From Chamaesiphon minutus PCC 6605 (GTDB lineage: Bacteria; Cyanobacteriota; Cyanobacteriia; Cyanobacteriales; Chamaesiphonaceae), in contig NC_020053.1 in the NCBI RefSeq assembly GCF_000317145.1, forward strand, positions 332,519 to 396,518: a stretch of 64,000 nucleotides of DNA, written 5' to 3'. Position numbers and translations under genes: made by a program. The notes beneath the pieces are model-generated. The model saw only the letters and a list, made by a program, of their open reading frames with translations, did not search any database and was not told the DNA's origin. Positions 8,480 to 17,684 of this stretch are shown here, piece after piece (the first letter of the stretch is position 1; every line of letters begins with the position of its first letter).

Positions 8480-8617
8480 TTAGTAGGTTTCCACTTCACA
8501 CAGTATGCGAGCAAACAATACCAGCAGTAACGAAATTGGGTTGCCAAACACCATCGCAACCGTGGCAAGGGAGAGCGAGCCAAATACAAGAAGGCCAAAA
8601 GTTTGTTTGTCTAGCAT
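8480..8617 (-). CDS. Possible small single-span membrane protein, 45 aa
   Basis: A minus-strand frame from the ATG at 8617 encodes 45 residues with one long hydrophobic stretch (LLVFGSLSLATVAMVFGN continuing into ISLLLVLFARIL). It converges tail to tail with the 73-residue gene. The ribosome-binding site is weak and no homologue is recognised, so this may be spurious. The rest of the 8479-8819 gap shows no other gene. Confidence 0.3.
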   Translation of the reverse strand: MLDKQTFGLLVFGSLSLATVAMVFGNPISLLLVLFARILCEVETY

Positions 8618-8819
8618 GGGTTTTACCTATTTAGTACATCGATCCTACTAATTCAATCGGGTTGAGAGTGCGATCTGAATCACCCGATCGCGATATCTGA
8701 GTAGAAAATTTAGTTTGATGACCAGTTATCAATTGTCAAACCTGGTACTTGTTTGCGGGTAACGATTATGCAGCCATAAGCGAGGGAGATCGAATCGGCC
8801 ACTCCCCCACTCCCCATCA

Positions 8820-10010
8820 CTATTTCTGCAACCGAATCATCCGCACCACACTCGCATCGGTAGTAATCAAGGGAAAACTATTGCGGCGTTCGCTTAATTG
8901 CCACAGTGGAAAGCCGATAAAGAAGGGCGTACAGTGTTCGCCAAAAGCATAGAAGCAACTGCGAAAATTGAGATTTACCGTCGCCGTTCCTTGTTTGGCA
9001 TTGACATTACGAACGACAAACTTCAGCCCCGCAAAATGGATGCCAGTCGGTTCCTTGCCACCATTTACCCATGCGAGTAAACCTTTACCACCGCGCACTT
9101 GCAGGCTATCGCCAGAAATTATCCGCGCGCCTTTGAGATAGGGCATCCCGATGGCAGGATGGGTTTCGATATAGTCACAATTAGTTTGGCAGGAAGCATT
9201 CGGCTGTTGCTCGGAGCCACTCATCACCATGTGTCGAACATTGCGTTCCTGGGTGCGAACCACATCCATCTTCAATACCGCCGCACCCGCAGGGATGGTG
9301 ATGCTAGGCATATTCGCAAAGGCAATGTTGCCAATATTCGGAATCTGGGAGGTAGTAAGTTTTTGAATGCCTGCAAAATTATTTAGCGGCGTATTCGCCA
9401 GACTCGGCACCCGCTTGAGCTGAATCGACTTGAGATTGACGACGCTACCAAATGGAGTATTTTGGAGATTGGGATTGACGACACTGCCACCACCACTCCC
9501 GCCAGAGACAAAGGCAGATTGCGGCAACACCGCAGCTAGACTGGGATTGCCTGCTAGTGCATCTTTGACAGTAATCTTGCCCAGCCACGGAGTCGCAGTC
9601 GCCAGGGTTTCCGAACCAGTTAAAGCGGGCTTTCCAGCGGCAGATGCGGCTGTTTGCGGGGTAAATTTACCGATGCCAAAGGCAGTATTGAGAAATCCCA
9701 ACGGCAGACAGGTTGATGGTGCTTGCCCAGCCCGACAGGTAACTTTAGTTAAACCACCGAACATTGCTTGAGCTTGAGGTGGAATCGCGGCACTCATCCC
9801 CGTTGGCGATGCCGCCATCGAGTTAACCGTGAGCTGTGAAAAGGTAGCTCGGATCGGATTATTATTCGATGGTGTCTCGGCTTTTGCCACTCCTGCCAGG
9901 TAAAAAATGATGGCTAGTGTGGTAATCGAAAAATAGGTGAATTTAGCGGTCGCCTTAAATTTGGCTGTTCTAACTGTATTAGCCAACGAATTAAACTTTG
10001 CCTTTCTCAC
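8820..10010 (-). CDS. Exported hypothetical protein of the conjugation locus, 396 aa
   Basis: A signal peptide or membrane anchor is visible at residues 24-44 (FTYFSITTLAIIFYLAGVAKA). The mature region is rich in Ser, Ala, Asn and Gly. It has cysteine pairs (VTCRAGQAPSTC, CQTNC, CFYAFGEHC) suggesting disulfides and a periplasmic or surface location. The start codon overlaps the stop of the VirB9-like gene by four bases (10007-10010), so the two are co-translated. Family not recognised. By position it could be an outer-membrane-side component of the transfer channel, as VirB7 or TraV-like partners often follow this gene, but it is far too long to be a classic VirB7. Confidence 0.62.
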   Translation of the reverse strand: MRKAKFNSLANTVRTAKFKATAKFTYFSITTLAIIFYLAGVAKAETPSNNNPIRATFSQLTVNSMAASPTGMSAAIPPQAQAMFGGLTKVTCRAGQAPSTCLPLGFLNTAFGIGKFTPQTAASAAGKPALTGSETLATATPWLGKITVKDALAGNPSLAAVLPQSAFVSGGSGGGSVVNPNLQNTPFGSVVNLKSIQLKRVPSLANTPLNNFAGIQKLTTSQIPNIGNIAFANMPSITIPAGAAVLKMDVVRTQERNVRHMVMSGSEQQPNASCQTNCDYIETHPAIGMPYLKGARIISGDSLQVRGGKGLLAWVNGGKEPTGIHFAGLKFVVRNVNAKQGTATVNLNFRSCFYAFGEHCTPFFIGFPLWQLSERRNSFPLITTDASVVRMIRLQK

Positions 10011-10870
10011 TGTACTGGAGTTCCTAAACTGACTAAATTAGCTACTAAATTCAGATTTAAACCATAAGTGGAAGCCGATTCCAACTTAGCGGTTCCCCCA
10101 TTTAGAGCCAAGATGAATTTATTAATTCTTTCGTATTGTGGATTGTTATATTTATAATCACCTCTAAAAATCGCCAGTCTAAATCCAGTTTTTAAATAAT
10201 CGATACTTTGAGGGTTAGTAACGCGCAGATTCACAGGGATAAATGGTGTATCTGTTGCCGTAGCGATCGGGATATACGGTACAGATATCGGCGTAGATTG
10301 TCGCTTACTTTTCGATTTAGGAGTAACGACAGTTGCAACTTTAACGATTGGTTTAGGTGCGGTGGGTACGATCTGAATTAATGCCACATGACGCTGACTA
10401 TCGTTTTTACCAAATAGTTTGAGCGTAAATACATACGTTTTCTTCTGTCTGTGAGCATCATTGGTAACGACTGTCAGCAAAGATTTATGTCCCGCTCGTT
10501 TATTGACACGGATTACTCCAGGCAGTTCGATATCGTCGATTAATGATAAATGGACGAGGGTAGGTGCAGAGCCAGGGGCACAGGGTTGGGTTTCAGATTT
10601 AGAGAGACAACCATCAGTAGTCAAAGATATATAAGATTGGTTATCTAAAAACATCGTTTCCACTGTCTCATTGACAGCATTAAAACTAATATTCGTACCC
10701 AAACCAGAATGTAAATTAATGGTTAAAACTTCTTGCTGTGGCGATTGATACTGGATGATGTCCGATGGGGGTAAGGCAAACGCTGAAGTACCGTTGGCAG
10801 CCGACCAGCTCAATAGAGCGATCGCAGACAGGCAAATTTTAGAAAGATTCATGTTACTTGAGAAGGTCAT
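10007..10870 (-). CDS. Periplasmic type IV secretion protein, VirB9/TraK-like
   Basis: Chosen start at 10870; ATG at 10852 is equally good, and the longer frame to 10942 would be encoded partly by a dispersed repeat. A signal peptide is clear (LSKICLSAIALLSWSAANG then TSAFA). The N-terminal beta domain has the VirB9/TraK layout: a segment around ISFNAVNETVETMFLDN and the strand pair HKSLLTVVTNDAHRQKK / TYVFTLKLFG, matching the family's T-N-x-x-x-x-R-x-Y-x-F pattern. A linker rich in Lys/Pro/Ser and a C-terminal beta domain follow. VirB9/TraK forms the outer-membrane core ring with VirB7 and VirB10. The fold match is by eye and the identity is moderate. Confidence 0.6.
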   Translation of the reverse strand: MTFSSNMNLSKICLSAIALLSWSAANGTSAFALPPSDIIQYQSPQQEVLTINLHSGLGTNISFNAVNETVETMFLDNQSYISLTTDGCLSKSETQPCAPGSAPTLVHLSLIDDIELPGVIRVNKRAGHKSLLTVVTNDAHRQKKTYVFTLKLFGKNDSQRHVALIQIVPTAPKPIVKVATVVTPKSKSKRQSTPISVPYIPIATATDTPFIPVNLRVTNPQSIDYLKTGFRLAIFRGDYKYNNPQYERINKFILALNGGTAKLESASTYGLNLNLVANLVSLGTPVQ

Positions 10871-10877
10871 GTTACCC

Positions 10878-10906
10878 GATTCGGCAAAGCCGACGCTACA
10901 CGAACG
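10878..10906. repeat. Dispersed cyanobacterial palindromic repeat copy
   Basis: The word ATTCGGCAAAGCCGACGCT at this site is an exact reverse-complement match to 51176-51194, inside a disrupted DUF2808 gene 40 kb away. It also resembles repeat-encoded segments at 50941-50975. Such short self-complementary words are scattered through many cyanobacterial genomes. Confidence 0.6.
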
Positions 10907-11058
10907 GTCGATACCATTCACTCGTTTATAGCTACTACACAAAGCGAACGATATCCGCTAGATTGCTGGTTTGGCGATCGAGTAATTTAGCTCATCTCAT
11001 CTGGTCGATCCAACTGCTAGAAATAGAATGCGATATGCTCTATTTTCTAACCCACCTA

Positions 11059-11889
11059 ATGGCAGATTCAAATCATCTATCAGTCCTAAATCTTAAAAAA
11101 AGATCCGGTAAAGCTGGATCTGACCGAGAGCAAGAAAAAAATTTCGCCGCACTTTGCGCTCTGGTAGCATTAGGGGTATCGACTGGCGGGTTAATCGTTT
11201 CAATCCTGACGTTGAATGCTGCAAATACGATCGCCAACAAACCCATGCCCACTCTCGTTCAGACTGTAAATGGTAAGACGATGGAGATTAAGGCATTTGA
11301 TGGCAAAGTGCGATCCGATCGAGCGATTCAAGATTTTACCGTCAAGACTCTCACCAACCTCTTCACTTGGCGGGTTTATCTGATTCCCACCAATCAAGAT
11401 GAAATGCGATCGCCCAAAGCCGACCCTGGAGTAGCGATCGAATCTGATGGCACGGCAAATTTAAAGCTGCCCTCCCCAGTCTGGGCGGCTTCATTCGCTA
11501 TTTCCGATGATTTTCGGAAGGACTTTTTGGGAAAACAGCTCGCCCCCTTAATTACCACCCTCAAGGTGCTCCAAGGCTCATCAGAAGTTGCATTCGTGCC
11601 CGTATCGATTCAAGATCCGATCGAAATTAAAACCAATAAGCCAGATGAAAAACTCTGGAAAGTAAAAATTGTCGCCAATCTTGCCGTGAGAACTGCGTTA
11701 AACGTCCCCGAAACATTGGTGCCATTTAACAAAGATGTCTACATTCGCGCCGTCATCCCGCCCATCATGCCCGATGTCAGTCGGCTCGATCCCAAAACAG
11801 ATCTTCAAGCAGTGACAGCCATCGCGCGATCGGCTGGACTGGAAATTTATGGGATGGAAGATTTTAGTAAAGAAGACTTGATTAAGTAG
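11059..11889 (+). CDS. VirB8/TraE-like inner-membrane secretion protein
   Basis: About 276 residues from ATG 11059 (ATG 11035 also possible). Layout is a charged cytoplasmic N-terminus, one membrane span (ALCALVALGVSTGGLIVSIL, residues about 33-52) and a periplasmic domain. The segment after the span (FDGKVRSDRAIQDFTVKTLT, then a tryptophan in FTWRVYL) resembles TraE/VirB8 proteins. The C-terminal beta-rich region fits the NTF2-like periplasmic domain. Together with the divergent VirB9/TraK-like gene and the downstream VirB10-like gene this reproduces a TraE-TraK-TraB order. The family is inferred from architecture and neighbours more than from sharp motifs. Confidence 0.6.
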   Translation: MADSNHLSVLNLKKRSGKAGSDREQEKNFAALCALVALGVSTGGLIVSILTLNAANTIANKPMPTLVQTVNGKTMEIKAFDGKVRSDRAIQDFTVKTLTNLFTWRVYLIPTNQDEMRSPKADPGVAIESDGTANLKLPSPVWAASFAISDDFRKDFLGKQLAPLITTLKVLQGSSEVAFVPVSIQDPIEIKTNKPDEKLWKVKIVANLAVRTALNVPETLVPFNKDVYIRAVIPPIMPDVSRLDPKTDLQAVTAIARSAGLEIYGMEDFSKEDLIK

Positions 11890-11968
11890 GGGTGTCGGGT
11901 GTCGATGCTCCTCCATTACCTACACCCCATCCCCCACACCCCTCACCCTCCCGCACACCCCACACCCT

Positions 11969-13645
11969 ATGACTACTAACAATTCAAACCCCAACGAAGA
12001 CCACAGCGAAGGATTCGCGCAAGGGGAAATTTTGTCTGCGATTAGACAGCCAGCTTCGGTACAGCCTCAGACACAGCCAGAACAACTACCAGAACCCACA
12101 TCCGCACCAAAAACAGCCCCATTTAACCCGCTGGATATGGCGAGTTTAGCTGGATTGGCACCCACTGATTCAGTAGATCCAGCCAACTCGATGGCGATTA
12201 CAGCCACAGAACAAGCGGAAAATATTGCTGAGTCTAAAACTAAGCTCCCAATTTATAAGCAATCATTTTTCAAAACAATCTTGGTCGGTGGAGGATTCTT
12301 ACTCGGTGGGTTGTTACTAAAATCGATCGTTTGGCCAGATGTTAAACCAGAAGTTGCCGCCGCGCCGACACCCAGCCCTAGCCCATCGGCAAAGCCCACA
12401 GAGGATTTTAGACCAGATCCTCGATTTGGAGTAGTCAACTCCAAACTAGCAATGGGAGACTCACAGCGACAAGTTATCGATGCAGCAGTCGCACAACAGA
12501 AAGCCTCTGCTGAAAAAACTGCTGCCGATAAAGGGGCTACTGCGCCACCAGTTAATGTTGCAGCACCATCACCATCGCCTAGCTCGTCGATCGCCACTAA
12601 TCCATCGCCAACCGATAGCAATCCCCAAATCATCAAGAATAACTCGCCACAAGCCGATCCGGTTTACCAAGCTCCCCCGCCAGTCACCACGTCACCCACG
12701 CCAACCCCAGTAGCTGCACCCGTGGCAGTTAAACCAACGCCCGCGTCCATACATACACCAATTCGCAAGGTTGTTCAGGTGAGGGAAAAACCGACAAGAA
12801 TTGCAGCAGTAGTTGGCGGAAAGCCCGCTCCTGCGGATAATCGTCCGCAGCCGAGCGTTAGAGCTACAAATGCCCCCAAAGCTACCCCCGTTACCTGGGA
12901 AGTCGCCAATAACAATGCTGTGGGGGTGTGGGGTAAAACAGGTGCAACGACAAACGGATCGACTGCGGTTGCCACGAACGCGACTCCACCTACAAATAAT
13001 CCACCAGTTAGCAGCTATCGATCGGCTCGAAATACTGGCTCGGCGGCGGTGGGTCAACAAATTAAATCCAAACTGGTGATTCCCTATCAAGCAGTTACTA
13101 CCGCTCCCTCACAGCCAATTTTCATTGCCTTATCCACACCCGTATTCGATACTCAGGGCAAAACATTACTACCTGCTGGCACTCAGATTATGTGTGAAGT
13201 TGCTGCCCTCGATAACGGAATGCTTCAGGTATCTAGTGCCAAAGCCGCGATTGACGGGCAACTAATCGATCTGCCCAAGCAAGCAATTATCCTCCAAGAT
13301 GCCAGCAAACAGCCATTAGTCGCCCAAATTAAATCATTCGGTCAAGGCGAGGTCTTCAATCGCGATCTGCTCGGTTTTGCTGGGGGAGCTTTATCAGCGA
13401 TCGGTAAAAACCGCACCCAAAGCCAAACTCAAACCATAGCAACTACTGGTGGCATCATCCAAACTAGCAATTCCCAACAAGATATCTTAGGTGCGGTGCT
13501 AGACGGTGGTTTTAGTCCATTGGTGACTCAGTGGATGGAACGGAATAAACAGGCAACTACCCAGATTAATAGTGCTTCCAAAATCTATTTCTTGCCCACG
13601 GGTACGGATGTCAATCTCATTATCGCTCAACCCTTCAGTCTTTAA
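11969..13645 (+). CDS. VirB10/TraB/TrbI-like secretion channel protein
   Basis: 558 residues. A single membrane span lies at 101-121 (FKTILVGGGFLLGGLLLKSI), followed by a long Pro/Ser/Ala-rich periplasmic linker (about 125-345). The C-terminal VirB10 beta-barrel domain has its hallmark near LSTPVFDTQGKTLLPAGTQI, then AAIDGQLIDLPKQAI and the terminal NLIIAQPF. VirB10-type proteins span the periplasm and link the inner-membrane platform to the outer-membrane pore. The N-terminus (1-90) is acidic and cytoplasmic. The call is well supported by the C-terminal pattern and domain order. Confidence 0.82.
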   Translation: MTTNNSNPNEDHSEGFAQGEILSAIRQPASVQPQTQPEQLPEPTSAPKTAPFNPLDMASLAGLAPTDSVDPANSMAITATEQAENIAESKTKLPIYKQSFFKTILVGGGFLLGGLLLKSIVWPDVKPEVAAAPTPSPSPSAKPTEDFRPDPRFGVVNSKLAMGDSQRQVIDAAVAQQKASAEKTAADKGATAPPVNVAAPSPSPSSSIATNPSPTDSNPQIIKNNSPQADPVYQAPPPVTTSPTPTPVAAPVAVKPTPASIHTPIRKVVQVREKPTRIAAVVGGKPAPADNRPQPSVRATNAPKATPVTWEVANNNAVGVWGKTGATTNGSTAVATNATPPTNNPPVSSYRSARNTGSAAVGQQIKSKLVIPYQAVTTAPSQPIFIALSTPVFDTQGKTLLPAGTQIMCEVAALDNGMLQVSSAKAAIDGQLIDLPKQAIILQDASKQPLVAQIKSFGQGEVFNRDLLGFAGGALSAIGKNRTQSQTQTIATTGGIIQTSNSQQDILGAVLDGGFSPLVTQWMERNKQATTQINSASKIYFLPTGTDVNLIIAQPFSL

Positions 13646-13649
13646 ATTA

Positions 13650-13795
13650 GGGAAAAGGGGAAGGGAGAAGGGGTAAAGGGAGTGGGGGTGTGGGGGAGTT
13701 GGGGTGTGGTGGAGTAACGGAGTTACAGAGAAATAAACCCCTTTTCCCTTTTCCCTTTTCCCCTTCCTTCCCCCTCACACTCCCCACACTTAAAA
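13650..13795. repeat. G-rich then C/T-rich simple-sequence inverted tract
   Basis: Bases 13650-13720 are almost pure G/A/T tracts (GGGGAAGGGAGAAGGGG, GTGGGGGTGTGGGGGAG), and 13738-13795 are their approximate complement (CCCTTTTCCCTTTTCC, CCCCTCACACTCCCC). The RNA could fold into a long imperfect hairpin between the virB10-like gene and the next gene. This is possibly a terminator or expression attenuator; no coding frame is convincing. Confidence 0.55.
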
Positions 13796-13810
13796 CTACT
13801 AGCGTCCACA

Positions 13811-14161
13811 ATGAAAACTCACCACCAAATTCAGTCCGAAATTGCCGCATCGCAACAGTTGCCCAAATTCGATCGGCATCCAGCTATTACCGAGTGCTGG
13901 AACGAGTCCGAGAAATTGTGGCGGGATGATAATGGCCGCAGTTACATTCACTGGGTAGAAGATCGTCAATATGAGTATCACTTAATGTATTTCGATGGTC
14001 GATTGGCGATCGCCGAACGAAACGGAGTCACCATTTTTTCTCACTTAACCGAGCGGTTGGAAAGAGCGATGAACGGCAGGGAAGCAGGGACAGTTTCCAG
14101 CAATTACGATTCAATTTCTCTGGACGAACTTGTCGAATTGAGTAAAAAAATTATCGCCTAA
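13811..14161 (+). CDS. Hypothetical protein, 116 aa
   Basis: Family not recognised. Soluble, with many aromatic and histidine residues (SYIHWVEDRQYEYHLMYF) and a helical C-terminus ending DELVELSKKIIA. It ends five bases before the following membrane/coiled-coil gene, which implies an operon. No signal peptide. It may be an adaptor of the conjugation apparatus, but only position suggests that. Confidence 0.58.
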   Translation: MKTHHQIQSEIAASQQLPKFDRHPAITECWNESEKLWRDDNGRSYIHWVEDRQYEYHLMYFDGRLAIAERNGVTIFSHLTERLERAMNGREAGTVSSNYDSISLDELVELSKKIIA

Positions 14162-14166
14162 ACATC

Positions 14167-15492
14167 ATGCTCGAAACTAATAAAGACGACAAAACCAAAG
14201 AGATTCAACAGATCGATGATTGGGCGCATAAACTCGGCTACAACTTAGGTTTTTGGATTGGAGCTAATTTGGTGGGAGCGACAGCGGGATTGATTCTAGG
14301 TGCATTGTCGATTCTCAAGCATAGCCAGAATGAAGCTATCCAAAGAGAAACCGCAGCAATTAGCGAACGCGCTCGATTAGATAAAATATCGATGCCCGAT
14401 CTCGATCGGTTAGCTCAAGGAGAGAAATTAAGCGATACTAATTATCGACACGCTGCAATTTTTATCGATCGACTCGAACAGTTGACTGGCTCCCTCGATC
14501 GCGGACGGCAACTCGAACGGGATTATATCTTTTATAAATCTGTCACTCCCAACGGTGCGATTAATTACACCGTTAAAGATTCAAAATCCGAGCGGACTCT
14601 GCTCGATTTCGACGTAGATCGCGATGGCAAGATCGCGGTGCAAGTGACACAAGGAACGGATGCCGAACGGCAATTAATGAAGTTCGTCAATCTCGCATCC
14701 GAGCGGCTGTCGCTCGATTTAAACTTACTCACAGATGAGCGCGAACGCATGAGCAGTTTAGAGCGAGATTTAGCCTCATTTGAAGATTCAATCCAATCGA
14801 TCGATTCAGTAGATCTAGAGCGACTAGCAACAGCTCCCGCCGTCGAGCAATCCCAGTATATTGAAGATTTAGAACAGACGAACGATCTACTCGCGAAGCT
14901 CCAACTACAAGCTAGAGCGATCGGCGATCTGATTCGTACCGCGCAAAATGCTAACGCCCGCGAACAACAGCGACATCCCCAGACGTTACATCAGATTGAA
15001 GTTTCGCACTTGGCAAACAAATTAATCGGACTGGAACAGCGGATCGATCGGATTGGCAGTCAGCTTCAGAACAAGCCTCAGACAGTCGATGCGATTAAAA
15101 CATGGCAACCAGCAGCGGTGGTAGAAACTTCGATTGGGGAAGTAGCAGCTCTGAGACTCAAAGTAGCAGCCCTCGAACGACAGTTACAAGCACAAAATCA
15201 GCAACCCGCACCGAAAACCCCCGTTAAATCTCGATCTACATCCCCAACAACTCAGCAGACCCCCAATCTTCAATCTACCATCACATCGCAATTCGCTCCA
15301 CCACCACCGCCCTATGGCTCTACCTTTGGCGAGGAGGAACCAGAAATTCCGGTCAACCTCCACAAACTGAATTCAAAGCCAAACGGTGAAATTTCGAGTA
15401 CCGAGCCGCAAAGTCCAGCCAATGGACGACCGATTACCGTACTCCAACCAGAAGCCCCAGATCTCGAACCAGCAGAGGGGATCGAGCAGTAA
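14167..15492 (+). CDS. Membrane-anchored coiled-coil protein of the conjugation operon, 441 aa
   Basis: Residues 19-50 form a hydrophobic, glycine-rich segment (LGYNLGFWIGANLVGATAGL) that probably inserts in the membrane. A long helical region (about 55-340) follows with repeated E/R/L heptad-like patterns and predicted coiled coils (LATAPAVEQSQYIEDLEQTN, LRLKVAALERQLQAQNQQ). A Pro/Ser/Thr-rich tail closes it. The stop overlaps the start of the AAA ATPase gene by one base, so the two are tightly coupled and probably interact. Family not recognised; it could be a scaffold for the ATPase. Confidence 0.6.
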   Translation: MLETNKDDKTKEIQQIDDWAHKLGYNLGFWIGANLVGATAGLILGALSILKHSQNEAIQRETAAISERARLDKISMPDLDRLAQGEKLSDTNYRHAAIFIDRLEQLTGSLDRGRQLERDYIFYKSVTPNGAINYTVKDSKSERTLLDFDVDRDGKIAVQVTQGTDAERQLMKFVNLASERLSLDLNLLTDERERMSSLERDLASFEDSIQSIDSVDLERLATAPAVEQSQYIEDLEQTNDLLAKLQLQARAIGDLIRTAQNANAREQQRHPQTLHQIEVSHLANKLIGLEQRIDRIGSQLQNKPQTVDAIKTWQPAAVVETSIGEVAALRLKVAALERQLQAQNQQPAPKTPVKSRSTSPTTQQTPNLQSTITSQFAPPPPPYGSTFGEEEPEIPVNLHKLNSKPNGEISSTEPQSPANGRPITVLQPEAPDLEPAEGIEQ

Positions 15493-17012
15493 TGTTGAAA
15501 AACTTAGTTAGGAATTATCCATTAATTAAGGTCGAGACAACAGTAATCGATCGTCAACGCAGCCTGGACAAGCTGCAATTAGTTGGCGATGAGTTGGGCA
15601 AACCCGTTTATTTCTGGTCGTTACTCCAGCCAGAGTTTCAACCATCAGTCACAATGGGTCGCTCGTTTACCGCTCGACCGATCTCCAGGACGATCGACTC
15701 AATTGGTGCGCTACAAGCCACCACCAATGGCTTATACGTGTTCGAGAATCTATTCGCTCTCATCGATGCAGCATCGCCCCTGGAGCGAGAAGGCTGTTAC
15801 CAAGCTATCTCGCAACTATTTACCCGACTCAATCACCAGGAGCGGGAATGTCTGGTGGTCTTTATGGAGTCGGGACGCGGGACGATCCCAACTTTTTTAG
15901 TCCCAATTATCCATGAATATAAATTCCCGCTACCCACTACTTTCGAGCTAACGACTCTACTACTAGAGCATGGGATCGATTTGAGCGCGTCGCCCCGACT
16001 AGCGAACGTGTTGGCGGGTCTGACAGCCGAGGAGATCGTCGTCGGGATTAGAGCCAATCAAGAGGCGATCTCCGACTCCGAAGCTCTGGGCGATCGCCTC
16101 TTGAACTACAAGTACGATCTGTTCAAATCTTTCGGACTAGAATTCATCGGCGATACTGCCACCAAAGATATCGGTGGGATGGATCTGCTCAAGCAGGCTC
16201 TAGAAGAAGTGAAAATGGATTTCACCCCAGCCGCTAGAGAATGCGGACTACCGCTGCCCAGAGGCTGGATTTTAGTCGGTGTGCCTGGGGCGGGGAAGAC
16301 TTATTTCGCGAAGATCTGCGCTCAAAAACTGGGACTTCCCTTAGTAAATATCGGCATCGATACGGTCAGATCCGGCGGTGTTGCCAAGTTTAAGCAGTTA
16401 CTCAAGCGGATCGATGCCTGCGAACCCTGCATCGCCTACTTCGATGAATTCGATAAGTTCTTTGCTGACGAACGCGGGCTGGAATTACTCGGTATCCTCC
16501 TCACTTGGCTCAGCGAGAAAACCTCATCCACCTTCGTACTTGCTAGCTTAAACCGCCTAGAAAACCTCTCGCTCGAACTTACTCGCGTCGGACGATTCGA
16601 TCGGGTGTTCTATGTAGACTTCCCCAGCTCCGACGAGCGCAAGCAAATTCTCCAACTGCACTGCGCTAGATTCGATCGCCGCTACGCCCAGTCAGAGCAT
16701 GGGCCACTCACTATCGAAGAGTGGTTGACGATTATGGAAGCGACCAATAAATATACTGGTGCCGAACTCGCACAAATAGCGATCGTTGCGGCGAAGCAGC
16801 AATTTTACCAAGGTCGCGGTGACAACATTCAGATCGATGCAGATTCCTTACTGCTGGCTAAAAAGCAAGTCAAGAGTTTGTATGGTCGCGACCCTGAAGG
16901 GATCTTCGCGATCGAAAACCGCGCCAAAGCATTCACCGAAGCATCCAGCTCTAACCAGCCTACAGCCTTAGATTTACCGGAATTAGATATTTACGTGGGG
17001 AGGAGGGGGTGA
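15492..17012 (+). CDS. AAA+ ATPase, Ycf46-like
   Basis: 506 residues. The N-terminal 230 residues form a mixed domain without catalytic motifs (containing TNGLYVFENLFALID, similar to the inactive N-terminal lobe of Ycf46-type proteins). The AAA+ module follows: Walker A GVPGAGKT (263-270), Walker B CIAYFDEFDKF with D318/E319, a sensor-1 region (VLASLNRLENLSLELTR) and the arginine finger in GRFDRVFYVDFPS. Ycf46-like ATPases are conserved in cyanobacteria and often plasmid-borne, with unclear substrates. Coupling to a membrane coiled-coil protein suggests a remodelling motor in the transfer apparatus, but this is inferred. Confidence 0.8.
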   Translation: MLKNLVRNYPLIKVETTVIDRQRSLDKLQLVGDELGKPVYFWSLLQPEFQPSVTMGRSFTARPISRTIDSIGALQATTNGLYVFENLFALIDAASPLEREGCYQAISQLFTRLNHQERECLVVFMESGRGTIPTFLVPIIHEYKFPLPTTFELTTLLLEHGIDLSASPRLANVLAGLTAEEIVVGIRANQEAISDSEALGDRLLNYKYDLFKSFGLEFIGDTATKDIGGMDLLKQALEEVKMDFTPAARECGLPLPRGWILVGVPGAGKTYFAKICAQKLGLPLVNIGIDTVRSGGVAKFKQLLKRIDACEPCIAYFDEFDKFFADERGLELLGILLTWLSEKTSSTFVLASLNRLENLSLELTRVGRFDRVFYVDFPSSDERKQILQLHCARFDRRYAQSEHGPLTIEEWLTIMEATNKYTGAELAQIAIVAAKQQFYQGRGDNIQIDADSLLLAKKQVKSLYGRDPEGIFAIENRAKAFTEASSSNQPTALDLPELDIYVGRRG

Positions 17013-17165
17013 GGGAGTTGGGGAGTGGGGGTGTTGGGGTGTTGGGTGGTGTTTCTTAATCCGTTACTCCCCCACTCCGTTACTCTGTTACTCCGTTACT
17101 CCCCCACTCCCTTACGCCCCTACCCCCCTACCCCCTTACGCCCCCATTCCCCTCCCCCTTATAAA
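16995..17165. repeat. G-rich/C-rich simple repeats between AAA ATPase and DUF192 genes
   Basis: After the ATPase stop, G-rich repeats (GGGGAGTGGGGGTGTTGGGG) are followed from about 17060 by C-rich ones (repeating CCCCCACTCCGTTACTC and CCCCTACCCCC units). The two halves are partly complementary and could fold. The same kind of tract follows the virB10-like gene at 13650 and precedes the large gene at 18430-18475, so it marks gene boundaries in this operon. Confidence 0.55.
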
Positions 17166-17168
17166 CCC

Positions 17169-17684
17169 GTGTTTAATTTCAACAAAAAAAACGTCTTTTT
17201 AACCAAAGGACAGCTTCCATATTTAGTAATGCTATTAGCTCCAATTTATCTACATGGAGTCGATGTTAGCAGCTTATTTAAAGTTACCAGTAACAAGCCA
17301 ACAATATTGCCAATTACAGCACAGGCGACGATTGGAGACAAGGCAATTAAATTAGAGGTCGCCAAGAATGCGATCGCACAACAAACGGGATTGACCCATC
17401 GCCCAGATATCCCATCAGATCGGGGAATGTTGTATCAAACCATGACCCAACAACCATTAACATTTAGTGGTAAAGGCATGGAATTTGCGACAGATCTGAT
17501 TTTTATCAATAAGAACCGAGTGGTGGGGCTATATACCAACGTGACCCCTTGCACCGATAAATGTACCACCTATTCACTTACACAGAAATATGATGCGGTG
17601 ATGGAAGTTAAAGCGGGGATTGTTGAAAAATTAGGTATTAAAAATGATACAGAGATCGATCTGAATTATGCGGGGCAGAACTGA
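17169..17684 (+). CDS. DUF192-family exported protein
   Basis: The GTG at 17169 is preferred because everything upstream in frame is simple repeat; this gives 171 residues. An N-terminal hydrophobic stretch (LPYLVMLLAPIYLHGVDVSS) should export or anchor it. The DUF192 core is recognisable: LEVAKNAIAQQTGLTHRPDI, DRGMLYQ, then GMEFATDLIFINKNRVVGLY and a C-terminal VEKLGIKNDTEIDL. Cysteines in TPCTDKCTTY are unusual additions near the usual DUF192 active-like pocket. The molecular function of DUF192 is unsettled. It ends on the base where the next gene starts, so it belongs to the operon. Confidence 0.72.
   Translation: MFNFNKKNVFLTKGQLPYLVMLLAPIYLHGVDVSSLFKVTSNKPTILPITAQATIGDKAIKLEVAKNAIAQQTGLTHRPDIPSDRGMLYQTMTQQPLTFSGKGMEFATDLIFINKNRVVGLYTNVTPCTDKCTTYSLTQKYDAVMEVKAGIVEKLGIKNDTEIDLNYAGQN

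Noticed and set aside
8041-8598. A 185-residue minus-strand frame
   Set aside because: It covers two plus-strand genes in antisense, is rich in Cys/Ser/Leu without any domain pattern, and is a shadow frame.
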